Shown: piece by piece, positions 1 to 5,116 of the stretch
Numbering within the stretch: the first letter of the stretch is position 1
Layout of the letters: the number at the start of each line of letters is the position of its first letter
Source: Flavobacteriaceae bacterium
GTDB taxonomy: Bacteria; Bacteroidota; Bacteroidia; Flavobacteriales; Flavobacteriaceae
Reading direction: 5' to 3'
Assembly: GCA_027068695.1 (NCBI GenBank)
Contig: JAMOMG010000355.1
Location: forward strand, 1 to 5,116
Length of the DNA: 5,116 nt
Notes under the pieces: model-generated
Told to the model about the DNA's origin: nothing
Databases searched by the model: none
What the model saw: only the letters and a program-made list of their open reading frames with translations
Made by a program: the position numbers and the translations under genes

Positions 1-30
1 TAAGATTCTAACAAATTCAATGTTAAATTT

Positions 31-615
31 TCACCAAAATATAGCTTCTTTAAGAATTGGAAGTACAATTCCAATAACAATAGAAGAAATTATAAGTACC
101 CAATCTCGTTTTGAAAATCGAAAAATATTTTGAAAAATAAATCCTACAATTAGAACAATGGTTACAATTATTATTTGAGCCAACTCTACCCCTAAAGCAA
201 ATTCTAACAACGGAACAAATTTATTATTTGTTGTTCCAACCAGCAATTTAAAATAACTGGAAAACCCAAAACCATGAATTAAACCAAAAAATAAAGCGAA
301 AAGTAAATTGATATTCGTTTTAGTATTTTTTGTTGTGTTTTTAATAAAAATGATATTTGCCAATGCCGTTATTATAATTGTAACTGGTATTAAAAACTCT
401 ATCCATTTATACGATATTTCAACAATGTTATATGCTGCAAGTATTAGAGACAATGTGTGACCAATTGTGAATAACGTAATTAGCCAAATAATATTTTTTA
501 TATTTTTAAAATCATAAATAACTGCTAATGCTATTAAAAACAATATATGGTCATAAGCATTCCAATCTAATACATGGAAAAGACCTTGTCTAACGTAAAA
601 AATAAAATTATCCAT
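31..615 (-). CDS. HupE/UreJ-family small integral membrane protein
   Basis: This is a complete 194-residue, strongly hydrophobic protein with about six predicted membrane segments (near 22-37, 42-62, 72-91, 103-122, 134-161 and 172-190). Family-type motifs are visible in order: G11/H14 followed by YDHILF (D22, H23), FTIGHT (H53), the E73 segment, FGLIHGFGF (H114) and LGVELAQ (E144). These His, Asp and Glu residues are the conserved polar set of the HupE/UreJ_2 family. Characterised relatives accompany hydrogenase or urease genes and are thought to move nickel or a related metal, but no hydrogenase or urease gene is visible here, so the substrate is unknown. The start is an ATG preceded by an A-rich leader without a Shine-Dalgarno site, as usual in Bacteroidota. 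It lies 52 bp downstream of the class V enzyme gene and may be cotranscribed with it or use its own promoter. The family call is firm; the function is inferred. Confidence 0.85.
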   Translation of the reverse strand: MDNFIFYVRQGLFHVLDWNAYDHILFLIALAVIYDFKNIKNIIWLITLFTIGHTLSLILAAYNIVEISYKWIEFLIPVTIIITALANIIFIKNTTKNTKTNINLLFALFFGLIHGFGFSSYFKLLVGTTNNKFVPLLEFALGVELAQIIIVTIVLIVGFIFQNIFRFSKRDWVLIISSIVIGIVLPILKEAIFW

Positions 616-637
616 TAAAATATGATTTATTTTCTTT

Positions 638-645
638 CAAATATA
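638..645 (-). promoter_or_regulatory. Possible Bacteroidota -7 box upstream of the HupE-like gene
   Basis: On the minus strand the sequence reads TATATTTG, an exact match to the Bacteroidota TAnnTTTG -7 consensus, in the 52-bp gap before the HupE-like start codon. The expected start of transcription would leave a leader of only about 15-20 nt. No TTTG lies at the proper -33 distance (the nearest, complementary to 673-676, is 27 bp away), so the site is tentative in such AT-rich DNA. Confidence 0.35.
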
Positions 646-667
646 GAAAAATTTATACCTAAAAACC

Positions 668-2158
668 CTACTCAAATAAATTGTTTACAATGGCTTTTTC
701 AATAGGTTTGGCTGTATTGTGCGTAAATTCATTTTTTATAGCGTTATAGGTGTATTCTTTTCCCCATTCCTTATAATTTTCTGCTACTTTCTTTATGCTA
801 TCGCATACATAAAATACCTCCTTGTTTGTTAATGTTGGATGAATAGACATACGAACCCACCCTGGTCGTTCAATTAAGCAACCATCAATAATTTGTTCTT
901 CAATATTTTTTGAAGTTTGTTGATCTACATGTAAAAGATAATGGCCATAAGTACCAGCGCAGCTACAACCTCCACGGGTTTGAATACCAAACCTATCATT
1001 TAATAACTTTACTATTAAATTAAAATGAACATCTTCAATAAAAAAAGAAAAGATGCCTAACCTGTTTACATGTTGAGCAGCTAATAAATTTAAATTTGGT
1101 ATTTTAGAAAGTTGTTCAAAAATAATATCGTTAATCTCATGTTCTCTATCTAATATCTTTTCAATTCCCATCTCTTCTTTTAACTGAATTGAAAGAGCTA
1201 TTTTAATAGTTTGTAAAAACCCTGGTGTACCACCATCTTCGCGAGTTTCTATGTCATCAATATAATCTCTATTTCCCCAAGGATTTGTGTAGTTTACTGT
1301 TCCACCTCCTGGATTGTCTGGCACAATATTTTTATATAATTTTTTATTAAAAATTAATACTCCTGAAGTTCCTGGACCTCCCAAAAACTTATGAGGAGAA
1401 AAGAAAATAGCATCTAAATAGGCATTTTTATCTTTTGGGTGCATATCAATTTCAACATAAGGAGCCGAACAAGCAAAATCAACGAAACAAAGCCCTCCTT
1501 TTTCATGAATTATCTCAGCAATTTTATGATAATCCGTTCTTATTCCTGTTACATTTGAACACGCTGTTATTGAAGCTATTTTTATAGGTCGGTTTTTATA
1601 TTTAGTTAGTAGCTTTTTAAAACTTTTAAAACAAACCAAACCCGATTCTTGATAAGGTATTATTTCAACATCTGCAATGGTTTCCAACCAAGAGGTTTGA
1701 TTAGAATGGTGTTCCATATGAGTTATAAATACAATGGGTTTTAATTCTTCAGGTACTTTAGTATGTTCTTTTAAATTTTCCGAAATTTTTAATCCTAAAA
1801 TACGCTGAAACTTATTAATAACACCTGTCATTCCAGTTCCTTCTGTTATTAACACATCATCTTCACTTGCATTTACATGCTGCTTAATTATATTTCTTGC
1901 TTTATGATAAGCAGTAGTCATAACTGAGCCTGTAATTGAGGTTTCTGTATGGGTATTAGCAACAAATGGTCCAAACTTATTTAACATTTTCTCTTCTATT
2001 GGACGGTATAACCTTCCACTCGCTGTCCAATCTGTATAAATAATTTCCTTTTCTCCATTAGGAGATTCAAAAGTTTGGTTAATACCTATAATATTTTTTC
2101 TAAATTTATGAAAATAAACTTCTAATTTAGAGGAAGGTATTTTTTTACTATAACTCAT
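668..2158 (-). CDS. Class V PLP-dependent aminotransferase-fold enzyme, cysteine desulfurase-like
   Basis: This is a complete 496-residue soluble protein with the fold-type I, class V (SufS/CsdA-like) layout. Visible landmarks are YTDWTASGR (41-49) at the N-terminal substrate loop, THMEHHSNQ (146-154) with the His expected to stack on PLP, VDFAC (226-230) with D227 facing the pyridine nitrogen, SPHK with the Schiff-base lysine K257, GGGT (284-287), GGTPG (309-313), RGGCSCAG (395-402), and R436 in WVRMS, likely binding the substrate carboxylate. C400 aligns with the persulfide-forming Cys of SufS (RxGHHCA), and a second cysteine, C398, sits two residues before it. The Gln that normally contacts the PLP hydroxyl (VDxAQ) is replaced by C230. 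The protein is longer than SufS (about 406 residues). Desulfurase, selenocysteine lyase or another lyase activity are all possible, so the substrate is not assigned. It sits 37 bp after the DsbD gene, and the ATG follows an A-rich leader (AAATAAATAAACA) without a Shine-Dalgarno site. Confidence 0.85.
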   Translation of the reverse strand: MSYSKKIPSSKLEVYFHKFRKNIIGINQTFESPNGEKEIIYTDWTASGRLYRPIEEKMLNKFGPFVANTHTETSITGSVMTTAYHKARNIIKQHVNASEDDVLITEGTGMTGVINKFQRILGLKISENLKEHTKVPEELKPIVFITHMEHHSNQTSWLETIADVEIIPYQESGLVCFKSFKKLLTKYKNRPIKIASITACSNVTGIRTDYHKIAEIIHEKGGLCFVDFACSAPYVEIDMHPKDKNAYLDAIFFSPHKFLGGPGTSGVLIFNKKLYKNIVPDNPGGGTVNYTNPWGNRDYIDDIETREDGGTPGFLQTIKIALSIQLKEEMGIEKILDREHEINDIIFEQLSKIPNLNLLAAQHVNRLGIFSFFIEDVHFNLIVKLLNDRFGIQTRGGCSCAGTYGHYLLHVDQQTSKNIEEQIIDGCLIERPGWVRMSIHPTLTNKEVFYVCDSIKKVAENYKEWGKEYTYNAIKNEFTHNTAKPIEKAIVNNLFE

Positions 2159-2195
2159 TGTTTATTTATTTACAAATTAAAAAAAGAAAAAATAA

Positions 2196-4190
2196 TTATT
2201 TAAAATTGGCTATGCCTTCTTTTAACCACTTGTAATATTCATCCACATCTGGTGTATATGCAACGGGATCATTTAAATTCTCTTCATTGTGGTTCATTAA
2301 AACATAAAATGGTTGCGCATTTGCTCCATATTTTATAGTCTGCATTTCACTCCACTTTTGACCAATATATCGTAATTTTTTCCCAGGGTGTAATTTAGAA
2401 TCAACCTCTTCTCCATTAGGGAGTGGTCTTTTATCATCAACAAATAGTGATATTAAAACAACATCATTTTTAAGAATGTTAAGTATTTTATCTTTAGGCC
2501 AAACGTTCTGTTCCATTTTCCTGCAGTTTACACAGGCTTTTCCAGTAAAATCTAACATTACAGGTTTATTAACTTTTTTAGCATATGCCAATCCTAAATC
2601 GTAATCATTAAATGCTAAAATATCGTGTGGAGCCATTAAGTGTGCTCCTTCAGGTATGTTTGAATGATTTGTATTAGAACCTCCTCCTAGTTTGGAAAAT
2701 CCTACTCCATAAGGAGATTCACTGTAATGTTGTGGTGGTGGAAAAGCACTAATTAAATTTAATGGCGCTCCCCATAAACCAGGAATCATATAAATTGTAA
2801 ATATTAATGAAATTAATCCTAAACTTAATCTTCCTACAGATATGTGTGTTAATGGAGAATCATGTGGTAGCTGTATTTTACCAAAGAGATAGAATGCTAA
2901 CGTTCCAAAAATAGCAATCCATATTGCTAAAAACACTTCACGTTCTAACCAGTGTAAATCTAATACTAAATCTGCATTTGATAAAAATTTAAATGCCAAT
3001 GCCAATTCTAAAAATCCTAAAACTACTTTAACTGTATTTAGCCAACCACCCGATTTTGGCAGTGAATTTAACCAACCTGGGAAAGCTGCAAACAGTGCAA
3101 AAGGAATAGCTAAAGCTAACGAAAACCCTAACATTCCAACAATTGGACCTATATGGTTTCCTCCAGCAGCAGCTTGTACTAACAAAGTTCCTACAATTGG
3201 TCCCGTACAAGAAAAGGATACAATTGCAAGTGCCAATGCCATAAAAAAGATACCTATTACACCTCCTTTATCGGCCTGAGCATCAACTTTTGTCCCCCAA
3301 GAACTTGGTAAAACTATTTCAAAAGCGCCTAAAAAGGAAACTGCAAAAATCACCAAAATAAGAAAGAAAAATACATTAAACCAAACGTTTGTAGATAGCG
3401 CATTTAAAGCGTCTGCACCAAAAAAGAATGATACTAACCAACCTAAGGCAACATAAATAATTATTATTGAAGCTCCATAAATAAGTGCATTTTTAATTCC
3501 AGCCGCCTTGCTTTTACTTTGTTTTGTGAAAAAACTAACCGTCATTGGAATCATTGGAAAAACACAAGGTGTTAACAATGCTGCAAACCCAGATAAGAAA
3601 GCAATAAGAAATATAGTTAATAAACTTTTATCTAATGTTTTTTTTTCTTTTTTTGGTTTGGTTTCAATTTTTGTTTTGGTAGTTATTGCTGTTTCTTTTT
3701 TCTCTTTTTTATTAAAATTTACTGATGTTATTCCATTTTTAGTAGGAATTGAAAAATCTAAATCTACAAATGTTGGTGGCAAACAACTTGAATCATCACA
3801 AACCATAAACTCAACCTCTCCTGTAATTTTAAAATTACTTTTTGAAGTAATTTTAACCCGTTGTTTGAATACAGCTTTATTTTCAAAATATTTTATGTTC
3901 ATATTAAAAACCGCATCAAAAACAGTATGCCCTTCTTCCTCTGAAGTATTTCCTACCAACTCATAATCATCTGTTTTTACAAACGTGAAATTAGTTGGTA
4001 TTGGGCCATCTTCAGGTACATTTTGAGAATACAAATGCCAGCCTTCTTCAATTGTTGCTTGTATTAATAAATCATATTCTGACTCTGATACTTTTTCAAC
4101 CGAAGTGGTCCATTTTACAGGATTAAGAATTTGTGAAAAACTTGAGGTACTTAATATTAGAATGGATAGAACTACTATTATTTTCTTCAT
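2196..4190 (-). CDS. dsbD: DsbD-type transmembrane thiol:disulfide interchange protein, thioredoxin-fused
   Basis: This is a complete 664-residue inner-membrane electron carrier that passes reducing power from cytoplasmic thioredoxin to periplasmic thiols. The order is: signal peptide (about 1-20, ending SSFSQ); periplasmic alpha domain (about 21-150) with redox pair C131/C136 in a CDDSSCLPP motif; Lys-rich linker (about 160-188); eight-helix membrane domain (about 189-476) with C209 in LTPCVFP and C328 in FSCTGP; a Pro/Gly-rich linker (about 480-520); and a C-terminal thioredoxin-like domain (about 525-664) with CVNC (C553, C556) and the cis-Pro P627. All six catalytic cysteines expected from Escherichia coli DsbD are present, although the alpha pair is spaced C-x4-C instead of C-x5-C. 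It is about 100 residues longer than E. coli DsbD because of the linkers and an insertion in the thioredoxin domain (about 588-615). It is probably the first gene of the three-gene unit, with a promoter just upstream. Likely roles are cytochrome c maturation, disulfide isomerase reduction or reductive repair. Confidence 0.93.
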   Translation of the reverse strand: MKKIIVVLSILILSTSSFSQILNPVKWTTSVEKVSESEYDLLIQATIEEGWHLYSQNVPEDGPIPTNFTFVKTDDYELVGNTSEEEGHTVFDAVFNMNIKYFENKAVFKQRVKITSKSNFKITGEVEFMVCDDSSCLPPTFVDLDFSIPTKNGITSVNFNKKEKKETAITTKTKIETKPKKEKKTLDKSLLTIFLIAFLSGFAALLTPCVFPMIPMTVSFFTKQSKSKAAGIKNALIYGASIIIIYVALGWLVSFFFGADALNALSTNVWFNVFFFLILVIFAVSFLGAFEIVLPSSWGTKVDAQADKGGVIGIFFMALALAIVSFSCTGPIVGTLLVQAAAGGNHIGPIVGMLGFSLALAIPFALFAAFPGWLNSLPKSGGWLNTVKVVLGFLELALAFKFLSNADLVLDLHWLEREVFLAIWIAIFGTLAFYLFGKIQLPHDSPLTHISVGRLSLGLISLIFTIYMIPGLWGAPLNLISAFPPPQHYSESPYGVGFSKLGGGSNTNHSNIPEGAHLMAPHDILAFNDYDLGLAYAKKVNKPVMLDFTGKACVNCRKMEQNVWPKDKILNILKNDVVLISLFVDDKRPLPNGEEVDSKLHPGKKLRYIGQKWSEMQTIKYGANAQPFYVLMNHNEENLNDPVAYTPDVDEYYKWLKEGIANFK

Positions 4191-4222
4191 ATAATAAGGT
4201 TGTTTCTTTAATTATAATTTGC

Positions 4223-4230
4223 CAAAATTA
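4223..4230 (-). promoter_or_regulatory. Probable -7 promoter box for the dsbD transcription unit
   Basis: The minus strand reads TAATTTTG, an exact TAnnTTTG match, 32 bp before the dsbD ATG. Transcription would start near 4216 and give a leader of about 25 nt. A good TTTG -33 element is not seen at 17-20 bp; the nearest TTG (4258-4260) is 27 bp away. A TATAAT sequence (4211-4216) also lies here, but it matches the E. coli rather than the Bacteroidota consensus. An AT-rich inverted repeat (4235-4248) occupies the spacer. Confidence 0.5.
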
Positions 4231-4341
4231 AACAATAATAGTTATTATGTCGTTTCCCAAGCTATTTTCCACGAAATAAGTGTGTTAAATTTTTCTTAAT
4301 ACATTTAATTTTATTCTCTTTTTTATAAAAATTATTTATTT

Positions 4342-4369
4342 GTAGGCTAAAAATAGGCTTTTAGCTTAC
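4342..4369. repeat. Inverted repeat / potential hairpin in the intergenic region
   Basis: The arms 4342-4352 and 4359-4369 pair over 11 positions as plus-strand RNA: ten Watson-Crick pairs and one G-U at 4345/4366, with a 6-nt loop (ATAGGC). The core GCTAAAA...TTTTAGC is perfect. The hexamer TAGGCT also occurs twice as a direct repeat (4343-4348 and 4354-4359), 11 bp apart. No T tract follows on either strand, so it is not a typical terminator. Its role is unknown. Confidence 0.5.
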
Positions 4370-4389
4370 TAAAAAAGGCACAATCCATA

Positions 4390-4406
4390 AACTTTTCGAA
4401 AAAGTT
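4390..4406. repeat. Short inverted repeat AACTTTT-CGA-AAAAGTT
   Basis: This is a perfect 7-bp inverted repeat with a 3-nt spacer. It is mostly A-T pairs and has no T tract after it, so it could be an operator half-site pair or a chance product of base composition. Confidence 0.3.
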
Positions 4407-4448
4407 AAAAATAAATTAAAAATCTCTTTTTTTACATAAAAAAAAATC

Positions 4449-4456
4449 TAAATTTG
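4449..4456 (+). promoter_or_regulatory. Possible plus-strand -7 box (TAAATTTG)
   Basis: This is an exact match to the TAnnTTTG consensus on the plus strand, facing the response-regulator 3' end. The region where a -33 TTTG should be holds only a T run (4427-4433). If active, transcription would begin near 4463 and meet the palindromic terminator at 4528-4561 after about 100 nt. Confidence 0.25.
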
Positions 4457-4470
4457 AAATAGCTATAGGA

Positions 4471-4523
4471 ATAAAAAAACAACCCCTAAGTATTTTTATA
4501 GTAAAACAGCCCCAAAGTTTTAT
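4471..4523. repeat. Two-copy imperfect direct repeat with 27-bp period
   Basis: Positions 4471-4496 and 4498-4523 match at 20 of 26 positions when aligned with a 27-bp offset. The best-conserved core is AAAACAACCCC (4476-4486) against AAAACAGCCCC (4503-4513), 10 of 11 identical, followed by TAAGT against AAAGT. The C-rich cores stand out in otherwise AT-only DNA, which suggests protein-binding sites rather than background. Confidence 0.45.
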
Positions 4524-4527
4524 GGTT

Positions 4528-4561
4528 AAAAAGGGTTTATCTAATTAGATAAACCCTTTTT
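4528..4561 (-). terminator. Perfect 34-bp palindromic intrinsic terminator, probably bidirectional
   Basis: Each 17-nt arm reads AAAAAGGGTTTATCTAA or its exact reverse complement, centred between 4544 and 4545. In RNA it forms a stem with three G-C pairs above a 5-nt U tract. It terminates the response-regulator transcript, and the stem includes that gene's last four codons and TAA stop. On the plus strand the tail is longer (TTTTTCTTTT, 4557-4566), so it could stop rightward transcripts at least as well. Confidence 0.8.
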
Positions 4562-5116
4562 CTTTTGCCTTTAAAATTAGTTCTCTGTCATCATTATCTT
4601 TGACATCAAATAATACTTTTAAGTGTTTTTTTCTTTTTTCAAGACCAGCCATAGACATTGGAATAATATTGGGAAGGTTTTTCATTTTGGTACCTATTGA
4701 CATTTCATACAATAACTGTCTGTCTATTTTATCTAGCCTGTAGTCTATTGAAGTTTGTTTCCGAAATAATTCTAAAACAGATTTACTATAATATGGGGTA
4801 TTATCCATAACGGCTTTTATGCATGCCATTAACTCTTCTTTGTTAACATCATTTTTTATTAAAAATCCATCTGGATTTACATTTTTGAGAATTACTTGAA
4901 TTCTATAATTATCATTAAACGTTGTAGCAATAATAATTTTACAAGTTGGTAGTTGTTCTCTAATTTTAATTCCTAAATCTTCTCCTGACAAAATTTCTCC
5001 ATCTGTTGAAGGAGGTAGTGAAATATCTAAAAAAACAATGTCAACACCTTTTGTTTTTGAAACTTTTTCTATTTCTTGAATAGCATCATCACAATTATGT
5101 ACTATGGTAATACTAA
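4545..5116 (-). CDS. Response regulator, receiver plus NarL/LuxR-like HTH, 5' end outside the window
   Basis: The reading frame is open from the stop codon to the window edge, giving 189 visible residues. The TTG at 4989-4991 is an internal leucine codon, not the start, because in-frame receiver sequence continues upstream of it. The receiver domain shows VDIVFLDISLP with the phospho-acceptor Asp (visible residue 30), the ATT switch threonines (64-65) and GFLIKND with the conserved Lys (87). About 25-30 residues, including the acidic pair, should be missing. The C-terminal 60 residues (from KIDRQLLYEM, about 129-189) follow the GerE/LuxR helix-turn-helix spacing, ending in a KEKGFI tail, but diverge from the classic LTxRE...TVxxH residues. 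It is probably a DNA-binding two-component regulator; its partner kinase and targets are not visible. A terminator and a 354-bp gap separate it from dsbD, so it is probably not cotranscribed with it. Confidence 0.88.
   Translation of the reverse strand, partial: SITIVHNCDDAIQEIEKVSKTKGVDIVFLDISLPPSTDGEILSGEDLGIKIREQLPTCKIIIATTFNDNYRIQVILKNVNPDGFLIKNDVNKEELMACIKAVMDNTPYYSKSVLELFRKQTSIDYRLDKIDRQLLYEMSIGTKMKNLPNIIPMSMAGLEKRKKHLKVLFDVKDNDDRELILKAKEKGFI

Larger units (their letters stand above)
4191..4527. other. Intergenic region without a supported gene
   Basis: No open reading frame longer than about 14 codons from an ATG is seen in this gap on the frames checked by eye (for example a 13-residue one beginning at 4388 on the minus strand), and none resembles a known protein. 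The stretch is extremely AT-rich with long A and T runs. It holds the probable dsbD promoter at the left, a hairpin at 4342-4369, a second at 4390-4406, a possible plus-strand -7 box at 4449-4456, and an imperfect two-copy repeat at 4471-4523. No tRNA or recognisable riboswitch was found. Confidence 0.7.

Noticed and set aside
9..25. Small inverted repeat TAACA...TGTTA after the HupE-like gene
   Set aside because: A 5-bp, mostly A/T stem with a 7-nt loop and no clear T tract is too weak to call a terminator, and the downstream region is cut off.
2173..2180. Promoter-like TTAATTTG before the class V enzyme gene on the minus strand
   Set aside because: It matches TAnnTTTG at only the last four positions plus the first T, and the 37-bp gap fits cotranscription with dsbD.
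3028..3210. 60-codon open frame on the minus strand inside dsbD
   Set aside because: It overlaps the conserved DsbD membrane domain in another frame, and its Cys/Ser-rich translation resembles no protein family. It is a shadow of the real gene.
3508..3966. 152-codon open frame on the plus strand
   Set aside because: It is antisense to the dsbD linker and alpha-domain coding sequence. Its hydrophobic, Phe-rich translation is what the complement of Lys-rich coding sequence gives.
4521..4547. Tiny plus-strand frame starting with ATG at 4522 across the palindrome
   Set aside because: It encodes only eight residues (MVKKGLSN) and has no ribosome binding signal, so chance is the best explanation.
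4989..4991. TTG as start codon of the response regulator
   Set aside because: The frame continues upstream to the window edge and encodes the receiver core with the phospho-acceptor Asp, so the TTG is an internal leucine codon.

Overview
The window looks like a chromosomal segment from a member of the Bacteroidota, most likely a marine-type Flavobacteriaceae. The evidence is a very AT-rich sequence (roughly 30% GC by eye), Bacteroidota-style TAnnTTTG -7 promoter boxes, A-rich leaders without Shine-Dalgarno sites, and a DsbD-like protein with the layout seen in that phylum. All four supported genes are on the minus strand, so transcription runs from high to low coordinates.

Right end (5116 to 4545): the 3' part of a response-regulator gene. 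It holds most of the receiver domain, including the phospho-acceptor Asp, and a divergent NarL/LuxR-type helix-turn-helix. The start lies outside the window. Its last codons and stop codon are built into a perfect 34-bp palindrome (4528-4561) that should act as an intrinsic terminator.

Middle gap (4527 to 4191): about 340 bp without a gene. It contains a two-copy imperfect 27-bp repeat, two small hairpins, a possible plus-strand promoter that could make a short RNA ending at the terminator, and a probable leftward promoter for the next gene.

Left block (4190 to 31): three genes in the same direction with gaps of 37 and 52 bp, probably one transcription unit. They are (i) a full-length DsbD-type transmembrane thiol reductase with its three cysteine pairs; (ii) a class V PLP-dependent enzyme of the cysteine desulfurase-like group with an unusual RGGCSCAG active-site loop; (iii) a small HupE/UreJ-type membrane protein with conserved His/Asp/Glu residues. 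A possible internal promoter precedes the third gene. DsbD carries electrons from the cytoplasm across the inner membrane to periplasmic thiols, the class V enzyme may handle sulfur in the cytoplasm, and the HupE-like protein may handle a metal. A shared pathway in sulfur, thiol or metal homeostasis is inference only. No mobile element, CRISPR array, tRNA or rRNA was seen. The window is largely ordinary core-type sequence, and the most unusual parts are the intergenic structures and the class V enzyme's active site.
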